64,000 bases of DNA from Paguma larvata (taxonomy: Eukaryota; Chordata; Mammalia; Carnivora; Viverridae). This document shows positions 1-12,021 of the stretch, piece by piece. The DNA lies in NCBI GenBank assembly GCA_030068075.1, contig CM057827.1, positions 73,360,500 through 73,424,499 on the forward strand, in the 5' to 3' direction. Made by a program: the position numbers and the translations under genes. How positions within the stretch are numbered: position 1 is the first letter of the stretch; each line of letters begins with the position of its first letter. The notes beneath the pieces were generated by a model that saw only the letters and a program-made list of their open reading frames with translations, made no database searches and was not told where the DNA came from.

Positions 1-855
1 TAGGTATGGGACTTTTTTTGGTCTTTTTTTTTTTCTCATAAAATTTGGGATTGATTTTTCTTCTATACTTGTTTAAATTAAAAATTTGCACCAGAAGGGA
101 GAAGTCAAATACTTTTTTTTTGTTTTGTTTTAAGTACAGTTACTTCAAACTATATTCTCATGGAAAAGGTGTCAGAGATCTGAGTTCCCCGAATGTGTGT
201 GCATGTGTGTGTGTGTGTGTGTGTTTGGCAATATGCAGGGATGTGAGTTCTGATAGTTGCGAGGGCTTACATTTGGGTCACAAACACCAAATTTTCAAAA
301 ACAATTTTTCTTCTAACCTGTTGTCCATACCAGTGCTCTGAGAAGTCTTTTATAATGATTTGGTGGAAGCTGTCTTTGTGCTTTAAGTAGTACGTATCTA
401 TTTTTTAAATGTTCCAAAACAGGAATATTAATATTAACATTAAGAAATTCTGGAATGAAAGAGGATTGGCACAGAGGTGTCATGACCTTCTGCAGTGCTC
501 AAAAGGTAAAGATACCATCATTTTGACATCTACCAGATCTCTAGGGGACCTGTTTGATGAACCATATACTTGTCTCTCCAGCTGGATAAAGAGTTTTATT
601 GCTTCACAAAAATTAAGAATGCACCTTGTTTATCACATGTTCTCCTGGGACTTGGCCTTTATGGCATTAGGAAAGTTCTTCTCTAAGCTGATGGATACTT
701 AAAAAGTTAATGATTGCATGTTCTCTGAGGAATCAGTCAAGAATGACAACTTTTCTGAAGCACTATTATTTAAATAGTTTGCCTGTCTGGAATACGGATT
801 CAAAAAGTTTCCAGAAGAGACAATTTAAGGAATAAAGCAAAATGTGTCACAAAAA
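1..855. other. intergenic DNA, no gene seen
   Basis: AT-rich DNA with T-runs. A 97-codon open frame at 409-702 starts with ATG but resembles no family I know and has no supporting context, so I do not call it a gene. The only clear structure is a GT microsatellite, listed separately. Confidence 0.5.
195..224. repeat. (GT)n microsatellite
   Basis: About 30 bases of GT dinucleotide with one CAT interruption near its left end. Arrays of this size are usually length-polymorphic. Confidence 0.85.
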
Positions 856-1089
856 GTTTTTTTTAAGTTTTTTTTTTAAACATTTATTTATTTCTGAGAG
901 AGAGCGAGAGAGAGCGAGAGAGAGAGAGCTGGGGAGGGACAGAGAGAGACGGAGACACAGAATCAGAAGCAGGCTCCGGGCTCCGAGCTGTTGGCACAGA
1001 GCCCGACATGGGGCTCAAACCCACAAACCATGAGATCATGACCTGAGCCAAAGTCAGACATTTAACTGACTGAGCTACCCAGGTGCCCC
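856..1089 (-). mobile_element. felid CAN-SINE (SINEC_Fc type)
   Basis: On this strand it reads tail first: a T-run, a GA-rich stretch that is the complement of the CT-rich run, 'ggctccgggctccgagctg', then the tRNA-like head complement ending 'gactgagctacccaggtgcccc'. It is full length. A target-site duplication is not obvious. Confidence 0.9.
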
Positions 1090-1657
1090 TACCAGAAGTT
1101 TTGATATGAGGTTCAGGAACATTTCTAATGTGTGTGAATATTTACTTGACTATTTATTATTTTTTACACTTTTTCAAAATTTTTAATTTTTATTTTGAGT
1201 ACAGTTGACACAATGTTACATTAATTTCAGGTGTACAACTTAGTGATTTGACAAGCTTATATATCATGCTGTGTTCTCCACTCTTATAGCTACAATCTGT
1301 CCTGTTACATTGCTACTACAGTATCATTGACTGTATTCCTTATGCTCTGCTTTTTATTCCTCTCAGTTGTTAATTCCATACCTGGAGGCATGTATCTCCC
1401 CCTCCCCTTCATCTGTTTTGCCCAGTGCCGCACTCCCTTCCTTTCTGGCAACTACTAGTTCTCTGTATTTATAGGTCTGATTCAGCTTTTTCTTTGTTTA
1501 TTTTTTGTTTTTTAATATTCTGTTTATGAGTGGAATCATATGGTATATGTCTTTCTCGGTCAAACTTATTTCACTCAGCATTATACTCTCTAGGTCCAAC
1601 CATGTTGTCTTAAGTGCCATAATCTATCTCTTCCTTTTATGGCTGTATAATATTCCA

Positions 1658-1673
1658 TTGTGTGTGTGTGTGT

Positions 1674-1705
<32 letters not shown>

Positions 1706-1708
1706 ACA
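1658..1708. repeat. (GT)n microsatellite inside LINE-1
   Basis: Interrupted GT array that follows 'tattccatt', the position where LINE-1 consensus has a short TATATA tract. A second LINE-1 at 17.86 kb has a GT array at the same place. Confidence 0.85.
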
Positions 1709-2699
1709 CTACATTTTCCTTATCCATCATCTATTGATAAACATTTAGGTTGCTTTCTTAGGTTGTCTTGACTATTGTAAATAACGGTGCATCTGCATAT
1801 GTCTTTTTGAGTTAGTGTTTTTGTTTTCCCTAGGTAAATACCCAATAGTGGAATTATCAGATCACGTAGTATTACTGTTTTTAATTTTTTTGAGAAAATG
1901 CCATACTGTTTTCCTCAGTATACCAATTTACATTACAACCAACAATGCATGAGTGTTCTTTTTTCTCCACAACCTTGTCAACACTTATTATTTCTTTTCT
2001 TTTTTATTTTAGTCATCCTAAAAGATGTGAAGTGACATATCATGGTGGTTTGATTTGTATTTTTCTGATGATTAGTGATGTTGAGCATCTCTTCATTTGT
2101 CTGTTGGCCAACTGTCTTCTTTGAAAAAATGTCTGCTCAGATCCCCTGACCATTTTAAATTTGATTAATTTATTTTTTTATTTTTTGATGTTGAGTTGTG
2201 TAAGTTCTTTATAGATTTTGGATATTAACCCCTTATTGGATATATCATTTGCAAATATCTTCTTCCATTCAGAAAGTTATCTTTTTATTTTGTTGATGGT
2301 TTCCTTCTCTGTGCAAAAGGTTATTATTTTGATGTAGTTCCAGTAATTTATTTTTGCTGCTGTTTCTCTTGCCTCAGGAGAACTAGGAAAATGTTGCTAT
2401 GGTCAATGTCAGAGAAATTACTACCTATAATCTCTTCTAGGAGTTTTATGGTTTTGTGTCTCATGTTTAAGTCTTTAGTCCATTTTGAGTTTACTTTTGT
2501 ATATGGTGTAAGGAAGTATTCCAGTTTCATTCTTTTGCATGTAGGTGTCCAGTTTTCCCAGCACCATTTATTGAAAAGACTGTCTTTTCCCCATGGTACC
2601 TTCTTTGTCATAGATTAATTGACCATATAAATATGAGTTTATATCTGAGCTTTCTATCATGTTCTATTTTTTATTTTTATTTTCTATTTTATTTATTTT

Positions 2700-2932
2700 T
2701 TTAAAGTTTTTTTCTTTTTCTTTCTTTTTTTTTTTGAGAGAGAGAGAGAGAAATGAGTTAGTGAATGTGGGAGAGGCAGAAAGAGAGAGAGGGAAAGAGA
2801 GAGACTCCCAAGCAGGTTCCACACTGTCAGCATGGAGCCTCATGCGGGGCTCAGATTCACAAACCATGAGATCAAGACCTGAGCTGAGATCAAGAGTTGG
2901 GTACTTAACTGACTGAGCCACCAAGGTGCCTC
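2700..2932 (-). mobile_element. felid CAN-SINE inside the LINE-1
   Basis: T-rich tail, GA-run, then the reverse head ending 'gactgagccaccaaggtgcct'. LINE-1 sequence continues on both sides, so the SINE is younger than its host element. Confidence 0.88.
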
Positions 2933-3334
2933 TTTATCCTGTTCTATAGATCTATGTGTGTATTTTTGTGCTAGTATCATATTGTTGATACCTGAAATCT
3001 GGATTTGTGATACCTCCAGCTTCATTCTATCTCAAGATTGCTTTGACTATTTAGGGTCTTCTGTGTTTTCATATGAATTTTAGTATTCTAGTTTTGTGAA
3101 AAATATTGTTGGTGTTTTAATAGATATTTCTTTGAATCTGTAAATTATTTGGGGTAGTATGGCCATTTTGGTAATGTTAATTTTTCCAATCCTGAAGCTT
3201 GGAATATTTTTCCATTTGTTTGTGTCATATTGAATTCCTTTCATCAGTGTTTTATAGTTTTCAGAGTACAGGTTAAGTACTCACATCTTGATGAAGTTTA
3301 TTCTTAGGTATTTTATTCTTTTGTTTTTCTTTTC

Positions 3335-3460
3335 TTTTTCATTCAAGTTTTCAGTTAAATTCTATATTTCAGATATGGAATTTATTGGTTCATGAGTTAT
3401 ACAAAACATCCAGTGCTCATCACAACAAGTGCCCTCACCTTCAGTAATTCTCAGTTTTTT
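3335..3460 (-). mobile_element. LINE-1 3' end fragment nested in older LINE-1
   Basis: It holds a variant of the carnivore LINE-1 3' UTR with 'aacatccagtgctcatcaca' and 'caagtgccctcacc'. Sequence on both sides reads as LINE-1 ORF2, so this looks like a short 5'-truncated insertion. Edges are approximate. Confidence 0.6.
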
Positions 3461-5110
3461 TCTCTATAATTAAGATTTCCTTCTTCATCTGTTTTTCGGA
3501 ATAGTTTGAGGAAAACAGGCACTAGTTCTTCTTTAAAAGTCTGGTAGAATTCATTTGTGAATGCATCTGGTCCTAGACTTTTATATTTCGGTGTGTTTTT
3601 TTTTTGTTACCAATTCAATTTTGTTACTTGTAATTGGTCTGTTTAGATTTTCTATTTATTCCTGGTTCAGTTTTGGGAGGTTATATGTTTCTTGAAATTT
3701 ATCAATTTCTTTTAGGTTGTCAAGTTTGTTGGCATATAATTTTTCATAGTATTCTCACAATCCTCTGTAATTCTGAAGTGTCAGTTGTCATTTCTCTCTT
3801 ATTACTGATTTTGTTTATTTGGGTCTTTTCTCTTTTTTTCTTGATGAGCCTGGCAAAGGATTTTCAGTTTTGTTTTTTTCAGAAAACCAGCTCTTGGTTT
3901 CATTGATTTTTCTGTATTGTTTTTAAAGTCTTTACATCATTAATTTCTGCTCTGATTTTTAATATTTCCTTTCTTCTACTCATGTTGGGCTTTTTTTTTT
4001 CTAGTTCTTTTAGGCATAAGGTTAAATTATTTAAGTTTTTTTCATGTGTTTTGAGGTTGGTTTCTTTGTATTTCACTCTTAGAACTGCTTTTGCTGTGTC
4101 TCGATGATTTGAAGTGTTGTATATTCATTTTCATTTGTCTCCATGTATTTTTCAATTTCTTCTTTGATTGCTTCATTGATCCCTTGGTTGTTTAGTATCA
4201 TTTAGTCTCCATGTGTTTGTGTTTTTCTTAGGGTTTTTTCTTTTGTGATTTATTTCTAGTTTCATAGAACTGTGTTCATAAAAGATGCATGGTATGATCT
4301 CAATCTTATTAAATTTTTTGAGACTTGTTTTATGACCGATTATGTGATCTATTCTGGAATATTTTCCATGTACACTTGAAAAGAACATGTATTCTATTCT
4401 TTTTTGGATGGAATGGTTTACATGTTTATGTTCTGTTCATCTGGTGCATGTGTCAAAGACATTATTTCTTTATTAATTTTGTGTCCGAATGATCTATCCA
4501 TTGATATAAGTTGAATGTTAAAGTCTATTACTATTATTTTATTACCATCAATTCTTCTCTTTATGTCTGTTAATATTTGCTTCATGTATTTAGATATTCC
4601 AGTGTTGGGTGCATAGATATTTACAATTGTTATATCATCTTGCTAAGTTGATTCCTTTAATGCCTTTCTTTGTGACTTGTTATACTCTTTCTTTTAAAGT
4701 CTATTTTGCTGATAAAAGTCTTACTACTCCAGTTTTTGTTTCCACTTCCATTTGGATGGTGAATGTTTTATCATCACTTCACTTTCAGTCCATTTGCATC
4801 TTTAGGACTGAGATGTGTCTCTTACAGGCAGTCTATGGATGGGTCTTATTTTTTTTATCCATATCACCACGCTATGTCTTTTGATTGGAGAATTTAAGCC
4901 ATTTACATTTAACATCATTTTTGATAGGCATGTACTTATTATCATTTAAAAAATTTGTTTCCTAATTGTTTTTGTTCTTTTTTGTTTCTTTCTTCTCTTG
5001 CTGTCTTATTTGTAATGGACGAGTATCTATAGTGTTTTGTTTGGCTTTCTTTCTATTTATTTTTGTGTATCTATCGTAGGTTTTGTGTTTGTGATTACCA
5101 TGAGGTTCAA

Positions 5111-5713
5111 AGAGAACAAGTAGAACTCACTTGAATGAGGAGCGCATTCTAACTAAGAGAAACTTGTGTGGGGAACCTGGGTGGAAAGAGTGGTTTAGCT
5201 GTGATGTGCATCGTGGGGATGATAGGAAGGGGGAGGGGAAAAGGACAGGAGTGGGTAAAGAAGAAAGCCTTACAGTAAGGAAGAAACTTCGGATGAACCA
5301 TAGGATGAAAAATAAATAGGCAGATTAGAGACCCATCAAGTTAACAAATTGCTTCTCTCAAGTAATGTCAATCTAAAAAAAATTTTGTTTTCAAGATCCA
5401 TCCCCTCAGGCTTGGTGTCCTCCGTTTATCATAAGTTCCTAAAACAGCAAACAGCTACAAGATTTGTTTAAATGTTAATGAGCTCACTACCCACACCTAC
5501 TGCAATTAGTTCCTTTTCCTCATCCTCTAGTATGCCTGGCATTGATTAAGTCTGCCCATACTCATAGGATCTCTCTCCTATATTGTTGTCTCAGTATTTA
5601 TTTTACAGTATTATCTGTGAGAAGACTTGGGAGCAAAGCGGGAAAAACAAATAATGGTGATTTAGATTAATTTGAGTTTAATTGTCCATTTTTAGTAAAT
5701 GAAGTGATTATGT
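5111..5713. other. intergenic DNA, nothing recognised
   Basis: Mixed AT-rich sequence with a purine-rich patch near 5180-5320. I see no gene or repeat family that I can name. Confidence 0.4.
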
Positions 5714-5729
5714 TCAGATGAGTTTATTT

Positions 5730-5947
5730 ATTTTTTTTTTAATTTAAACTTTTTTATTTGAGAGAGAGAGATAGAGAAGAGTACATGAGCAGGGGAGAGG
5801 GACAGAGAGAGAGAGAGAGAGAATCTTAAGCAGGCTCCATACACAGCACAAAGCCTGACATGGGCCTTGATGCCACAACCCTGGGATCATGACCTGAGCC
5901 AATTTCAAGAGTCAGATGCTCATCTGACTGAGCCACCCAGGCACCCC
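5730..5947 (-). mobile_element. felid CAN-SINE with target-site duplication
   Basis: Full-length reverse SINE ending 'tgagccacccaggcacccc'. It is flanked by a 16-base target-site duplication, tcagatgagtttattt at 5714-5729 and tcaaatgagtttattt at 5948-5963, with one mismatch. Confidence 0.92.
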
Positions 5948-5957
5948 TCAAATGAGT

Positions 5958-6045
5958 TTATTTTTATAAGCCTATTAATATATCTTATTATTATATTTTA
6001 TAAGCCTATTAATATATTTTATTATATTATTATATTTTATATGCA
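5958..6045. repeat. AT-rich tandem duplication
   Basis: A unit of about 34 bases containing 'ttataagcctattaatatat' occurs twice in tandem, followed by more TA-rich sequence. Confidence 0.7.
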
Positions 6046-6087
6046 TATATATTTTCTTGTACCACAGGCCCCCAAACCTCTTTAAAG

Positions 6088-6245
6088 ACATTTAAAAACT
6101 TTTTTTATTGAGACATAACTGACATATAATGTTATGTTAGTTTCATGTGAACAAAATACTGGCTCAATATTTGTATATATCACAACATAATTCCTACAAT
6201 AAGTCTAGTTATCACCAAGAACCATCACCCCACAAAATTGCAAGG
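6088..6245 (-). mobile_element. old LINE-1 3' fragment
   Basis: The stretch 'ttattgagacataactgaca' followed by 'atgttatgttagtttca' is the reverse of an old LINE-1 3' UTR, the same kind as at 1190 and 44240 here. Confidence 0.65.
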
Positions 6246-6660
6246 ATTTTTTTCTTGGGCAGAAATCAAATACCTTTCTCATCATTGAGTGGGAATTCAA
6301 TAAGTCAGAGAACCAACTATTGGGGTGAGCATGAGATGTATTCCTGAATGGACTTACCTAGAAGTTTCTTTCCATTATTAAAAATCTGTGACTGAATGAT
6401 ATGTAAACCTCATTGTTTGGTAAAGATGGCTCAACAATGTTTATGAATCATTTGGCAAATGCTATCCTGAGTGTGGACATAATACCTACAAGGAAGAAAA
6501 TTAAAAACTGTAGAGTTTTGCAATTCTCAACGTATTTTATGATATCACAAAGTTGCCAACGTGGGGTGATTTCATCATTGTATGACACTAGAAAAACCAG
6601 ATTGCATGTTGAGGGGTTTACGCTTGGAAAGGTCATGGTATAAAAGGCTATCTACTTCCT

Positions 6661-6985
6661 GAAGTGTCTTAGTCTGTTTCCTGCTGTAACAAAATTACTA
6701 TAGACTGGCTGGCATATCAACAACAGAAATCTGTTTCTCACAGTCTGGAGACTGGGAAGTCCAAGGTGCCGACAGATTCAGAGTCTGACGAGGAGATGCT
6801 TCTTATTCACAGATGGTTGTTACTATGAACACTCCCATGGTAGAAGGGCCAGGGATCTTTCTGGGGTCTTTTTTATAAGAATGCTAATCCCATTTGTGAT
6901 GGCTCCACTCTTGTGACCTGAGAGGGGTACATTTCAACTTGTTAATTTGGGGGGAACGCAAACATTCAGTCCATAGCATGAAGGT
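6661..6985. repeat. old interspersed repeat, family uncertain
   Basis: It contains the pattern 'gtctgtttcctgctgtaaca', then 'tttctcacagtctggagactgggaagtcc', a common mammalian interspersed repeat that I recognise but cannot name with confidence. A second, shorter relative lies at 21902-22010. Confidence 0.5.
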
Positions 6986-7716
6986 TGTAAAGCTTTCAGG
7001 GCAAAGGAATACACATTCCCCTGCACAAAAATGATCATTTCCAGATTTGGCAGTGGAAACAACTCTGATTCACAAATAATAAATATTGAGTTTTTGTTTT
7101 GATATGTAAGAGCATTTATAAAGATCATGATATTAGATAGAACTCTGGCTCGCCAGGGCCAGGAAAGAGTTTAGTTGTGTAACAACAAAATTATCATAGA
7201 GTAAATGCTATCTGGATAATGGAGAAGACTATTTTTAGAAACTGCCTAACTTGAAGGCAAATTATTTTTCTGCCAAAAGCCAGAGGTGTGGGATACCTGA
7301 GAATATGTGGAGAGAGAGAGAATGAGAGAGAGGATAAAGAAAAGAGGGAAAAGAAGACAGATTGAGACCACTCTCATAGGTAACCGCAGTGCATAATTTT
7401 TCTGAAACTTTATGGAGAACACATTCTTTGAGTGCTATCTTTTGCATAGATTTTAGCAGTAATTTAACAACAGCAAATAGAGTTAGAGAAATATAGTTGC
7501 TTAGGATTCTGTAGAAAAAATTTAAAATTGGAGCATTTGTAAATAGAATGATTGAGATTTCTCCTCTGTTAGTGTATTGACTTTGTATTAAAGGAGAGCC
7601 ACTAGGATTTTAGCTGATTTGGAATGTGGACAGTGTGGGCTACAGCAGAGGGTCATTATTCTCTGATTAATAATAATGGACAAGAAGAGGATTTGAATAG
7701 GACCAAGAAAGAGTTT
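6986..7716. other. intergenic DNA, nothing recognised
   Basis: No gene seen. There is a short GA-rich run near 7305-7350. Confidence 0.4.
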
Positions 7717-7830
7717 TTTTTAAAGAATATGATTTATTGTCAAATTGACTTACATAGAACACCCAGTGCTCATCCAAACAAGTGCCCTCTTCAATGCCCA
7801 TCACCCATTCTTGGCCATATCCAGCTGTGA
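7717..7830 (-). mobile_element. short LINE-1 3' end insertion
   Basis: A T-run, then 'atttattgtcaaattgac', then the carnivore LINE-1 3' UTR block 'acacccagtgctcatccaaa'. It is strongly 5' truncated, at about 100 bases. Confidence 0.75.
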
Positions 7831-8293
7831 TTTCTGCCAGTCTCTTGATGCAAAGAGGTGAGCATATAACTCCAGCACCATACTTATATATTTTTAAATT
7901 TGTTTTTATAATTCTTCTTAAATTAATGTTTAGTAAGCAATATATAGTTCATTTGTGATGGAGGTTTAGTTAATCTAAATTAGTCTTTTTGTCAACACTA
8001 TGAATTTTCGTGTTAAAAGAATCACTCCAAACAGAAATCTAACTTAGATTAAGCCATTTTGACAATTGTCCCCAATATTTTCTTCCCAGAGTAGGCAGAT
8101 TAGAAATTCTTCTAACAAAAGGGTGGCTTGGTCAGACCTGTTTGCATTTTGATGTATATTATATATATGCATATTCTGCCTTATTCTTTTTTGTGTTATT
8201 GGAATTGGGTGGGGGTGTATACCATTTTATTATTCAGTTTTCACAAGACCTAAAAACTGCAGACCTAGACACAAATGAGACTGGCTAGGCAAC

Positions 8294-8349
8294 TTTATCT
8301 ACCTTATCTTATCTGCCTTGTCTTACCAGATAAGAGGCTTCTTATCTGG
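8294..8349. promoter_or_regulatory. cluster of GATA-type motifs with perfect hairpin
   Basis: Five copies of the WGATAR core (TTATCT or AGATAA) fall within 54 bases, at 8295, 8304, 8309, 8328 and 8342. The last two lie in a perfect inverted repeat, CCAGATAAGA (8326-8335) and TCTTATCTGG (8340-8349), with a four-base loop. This is a sequence observation. Any enhancer role is inference. Confidence 0.4.
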
Positions 8350-8420
8350 TTTCGTGATTCCATGTGTCAGGATCTTCATCTAAAAAGTTGAGTGAAACAC
8401 TTAGATATCTGCCAAAAATT

Positions 8421-9222
8421 GCATTTCTTTTGTTGTTGTTGTTGCTGCTGTTAATAATTTATTGTTAAGTTAGCTAACATACAGTATATACGGTGTGCAT
8501 TTAGCTTTGGGAGTAGATTCCCATGATTCATCACTTACATACAACGCACAGTGACCTCCTTAATGCTCATCACCCATTTTCCCTGTCCCTCAAGCCACCC
8601 ACCCCCAATAAATCCTCAGACTGCTCTCTGTATTTAAGAGTCTCTTATGTATCCCTGTCTGTAACATTTTTTCCTTCCTTTTCCCTCTGGTCCTCTGTTA
8701 AGTTTCTCAAATCCCACCTATGAGTGAAAACATATGATATCGGCCTTTTCCTGACTAACTTATTTCACTTAGCATAATATATTCCAGTTCCATCCACATT
8801 GTTGCACGTGACAAGATTTCATTCTTTTTCATTGCCAAGGAGTATTCCATTGTATATATATACCACATCTTCTTTATCCATTCATCAGTTGATGGACATT
8901 TGTGCCCTTTCCATAATTTGGCTATTGTTGAAAGCACTGCTATAAACATTGGGGTATATGTGCCCCTATGAATCAGCACTCCTTTATCTTTTGGATAAAT
9001 TCCTAGTAGTGCTATTTCTGGGTTGTAGGCTAATTCTATTTTTAATTTTTTGAGAAAACTCCATACTGTTTTCCAGAGCGCCTGCACCAGTTTGCATTCC
9101 CATCAACAGTGCAAGAGGTTCCCATTTCTCCACATCCTCAACAGCGTTTGTTGTTTCCTGAGTTGTTTATTTTAGCCACCCTGACCAGTATGAATTGGTA
9201 TTGCAATGTGGTTTTGATTCGT
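8421..9222 (-). mobile_element. 5'-truncated LINE-1, 3' end with ORF2 C-terminus
   Basis: The left part is the carnivore LINE-1 3' UTR in reverse. A minus-strand open frame at 8755-9087 (110 codons) encodes the end of ORF2, with motifs 'LLGIYPKDKG', 'CPSTDEWIKKMWYIYTMEY' and 'KKNEIL'. The frame opens mid-protein, so the element is truncated and cannot move. No clear target-site duplication was found. Confidence 0.88.
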
Positions 9223-10117
9223 AAAACTATTTTTCTTAACTGGGGTGTGTGAATGTGACTCATCTATAGAGATTTTGTTACAAAATTGACATGTTTAAGA
9301 CCATCATTCATCTTCTGAATCAGAATCTCCAGGGACAGGGTTCGGGCAATATAATTTGTAGAAAGGTTCTATTTCTTTTGATAGATACTCCTAGTTGAGA
9401 ATCAAGGATATATAGCAATACTTGAAGTAAAGAGGTTAATTAGGAATTTGAAGAAGACAGAGAACACATTATCTAATAAAAGCCAACCTATACATTAAAA
9501 TAAGAAATGTATATGATCTTTAATGTATTCAGTAAACTAGAGGTATTATACAATAAACTACTGAAAGTAGAAATCTGATATCAAGTTCTAGTTCCTTCTC
9601 ATGAAATAAGTGCCTATGATAATAACATAATAATCTGTTTCATTCTAGGGTGCATTTGTTTATAAAATGTTTTTACTATGTCTTCACTATACTGGTAATT
9701 TTCTGCATGTCTTATGTTCTTTTACATGAGGGCTTTTTTTTTTTTTTTGTATGGATGATTCAGCATTTGCCTGTGCATTGGCTCATAACTTATGTTAAGA
9801 TAGTCTTTGTCAGTTGTATTGCTGAGAAAGTCTGCTTTTCCATTAATACACTAACATTTCTGCTTTGTGATTCAGGAATGCCTGTATTATTGGTGTATTC
9901 TATACTCTATTACACTCTGTCTGAGTATGCATTGTTTTGACTAGTTAATTCTGTTCTAATGCCTATGTTTTCAGCTACATTCTAGTAATTGGGAATTTTC
10001 TTTTTGACAGAAAATTAACTTCCAAATGAGAGCCTGTACTGAGAATAAATTATCTGTAGACAAAAGAATGAAATATCATAGTGATGGAGATAGTTTAGTA
10101 TTCACTTTTGCTAGGCT
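9223..10117. other. intergenic DNA with a MER5A-like trace
   Basis: At about 9310-9360, 'aatcagaatctccagggaca' resembles the hAT-type element MER5A. A T-run lies at 9728-9747. Nothing else is recognised. Confidence 0.35.
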
Positions 10118-10285
10118 ATCTGAGAAGTAGATTAATTCACTTTATCCTTACCAAAGCACTAGGAAGAAAGTTCTCTTATTGTTACCTCTTTAAATATGAA
10201 GTAATGGAGTCATGGAGATTGATGGGGCCAGGATTTGAATTCAAACAGCCTGGTTCTTACCACTACCACATTTTGTCTGTTAACT
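10118..10285 (+). repeat. MIR (ancient tRNA-derived SINE)
   Basis: The layout matches MIR: a 'tattgttacctctttaaata' block, then 'ggccaggatttgaattcaaa' and 'cctggttctta'. It is diverged. Confidence 0.6.
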
Positions 10286-11379
10286 GCAAAATTATTTGTA
10301 ATTATCTGTTAACAAATCAGTTAAGTAGCCTCTGTACTGAATGTTTTTGAGCTTCTTGGACCACCTCTGATTTTGGCTGCATAGAGTCCCTTGGGGGTTC
10401 AGAATCAGCTTGATGGCATCTCTCCCACCTCAGTCCACACCCACGTGTTATTCTGCTTTCTTCCCAGGGCCTTTTCTGAAGTCACAGCTGCTGGCTTAGC
10501 ATACCAGCCAATACATTTTGGAAACATAAGGAGTTAATGTGCAACCATAGTTATTTGATACACATCTTAGCCTCATGCCATTCAGGCAGATAATTCTCAG
10601 AGTTCTAGGGGAATCAATTCCTCATTGATCACTGTAGCTTCTTCTCAGTCCTCATTCCTGCTTCCTGAAACTACTTGCCAATAAATTACCTGCACCCAAG
10701 GCCTTGCCTTAGTTTTTATTTTGGGACAACCCAAAAAAAGTCATTTTACTTTAATTGTGTTGGAAACAAATAATTTGTAAACCACCTGTTAACAAAAGGA
10801 TTTATTATCTGACAGTTAAGGTCACTCACTCTCATAGTAGAGAGATTATTATTTCAAATGAGTCATTTAATGCCCCAATTACAAGTATATACACTTAAGC
10901 CATGTTAAATATTAAGATCAGAATAAGTGAAAGGCAAGCTTTATAGTTGAAGTGGGAGAAGAGTGATCGTGTGAAATGAGGCTGTATGAAGCTCCAACAA
11001 CCTGTGTGTTCTCAGACACAGTAGATTTAGGAAAATATACACATGTGAATGAAGGATCTGGAAATTGAACTATCTATGCTCATGTACCTCTTGGAAAGTC
11101 TTCATGTATTTCCAGGGATATACAAAACCCAGTTTGAGGATTAATTCTTTAGAATACTGTGCGTGCATGTACAGCAAAACTAAACCAAACCAAAGAAAAA
11201 CTAATCACAAGGTATTTTGGGTGTAAATGGAAGAAATATACTCTATGTCCCAAGAAAACTTGAGGAGATCTGTTGTAAAAGGGTTTTGCCAATAGTAATG
11301 GGAGGTGACTTTCATGGGGAGTCGGAGATTTATTTTGATTTTGATAAAGAACATGTAAACACAGAATTGACCAATATTC
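10286..11379. other. intergenic DNA, nothing recognised
   Basis: No gene or clear repeat seen. Open frames here, such as those around 11149-11441, overlap on both strands and look like chance. Confidence 0.4.
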
Positions 11380-11600
11380 ATATTCATTTAACATTTATTG
11401 CATGCTTTCTATGTGCAAGGGATTCCCCATTATCTCATTAAAACCACACACCAATTGTTTTCTGATGTAGGAATTACCATTCCAATTTTAGTTGAAATTA
11501 AGTGACTTGCCATATTCACATAGTTGATTAATGGAAGAATTGAGTTCCTATCCAGACCTTCTGATTTAAAGTCCCATATACTCTCAAACACATCACAATG
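11380..11600 (+). repeat. MIR
   Basis: Diverged MIR: 'ttattgcatgctttctatgt' at the start, 'aagtgacttgccatattcac' in the core, then the 'cctatccagaccttctga' end. Confidence 0.65.
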
Positions 11601-11745
11601 TAATTGAAAAACCTAGCTAGAAGTTGAACAGAAACATAAGGCTTTCCCTATCCCCACCACAGAATATGCATGTCTTGTATTGCTTTGACTGAAGTTTTCC
11701 CTGACACTAATTTCTACCACCATAAAACCCAGGAAAAATTAAATG

Positions 11746-11751
11746 TTTATT
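11746..11751 (-). terminator. possible poly(A) signal of the OR11 gene
   Basis: TTTATT on this strand is AATAAA on the minus strand. It lies about 270 bases past the OR11 stop codon and is the nearest candidate that I noticed. Such hexamers are common in AT-rich DNA. Confidence 0.25.
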
Positions 11752-11824
11752 TTTTTTTGTATTTCTGTGACAACTTGTATGTATATTGATAGAACATTTA
11801 TTACATTTTATGATGATTATCTTC

Positions 11825-11965
11825 TTACTTGCTCATCTCTCATATCAGATTGTTACTTGATGGAAGAGATTGAATTATTTTCCTAATTATCTTCATAACC
11901 CAGTGCCAAGCAAAGTGTCTAATACGGAGGATGCTTTCAGTGGCTATATGTTCAATGAATGATTG
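11825..11965 (+). repeat. L2-like LINE 3' end
   Basis: The pattern 'cataacccagtgccaagcaa' followed by 'ttcaatgaatga' matches the end of the ancient LINE L2. It is strongly diverged. Confidence 0.5.
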
Positions 11966-12021
11966 CTCAAATTAATGAAAGTAAAAGGGTGGCCTTTTTA
12001 CCCATATCATACTAAACTAGA

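Larger units (their letters stand above)
1150..5110 (-). mobile_element. old, decayed LINE-1, antisense, with later insertions
   Basis: The left end is a LINE-1 3' UTR in reverse. Minus-strand translation then gives ORF2 pieces. At 2348-2611 is the C-terminal ORF2 stretch with '[10 protein letters not shown]'. At 4173-4388 is the endonuclease-side stretch with 'IDHIIGHKTSLKKFNKIEII' and 'MKLEINHK'. Frames are broken throughout, so the element is dead. It is interrupted by a CAN-SINE at 2700-2932 and probably by a younger LINE-1 3' end at about 3335-3460. The right limit near 5110 is approximate. By style it resembles L1MA-age elements; the subfamily is not determined. Confidence 0.85.

Noticed and set aside
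409..702. 97-codon plus-strand frame as a small gene
   Set aside because: No family resemblance, no homologous neighbour and no splice or promoter context. The length is possible by chance in a 64-kb window.
8755..9087. 110-codon minus-strand frame as a host gene
   Set aside because: It is the C-terminal end of LINE-1 ORF2 in a truncated element.
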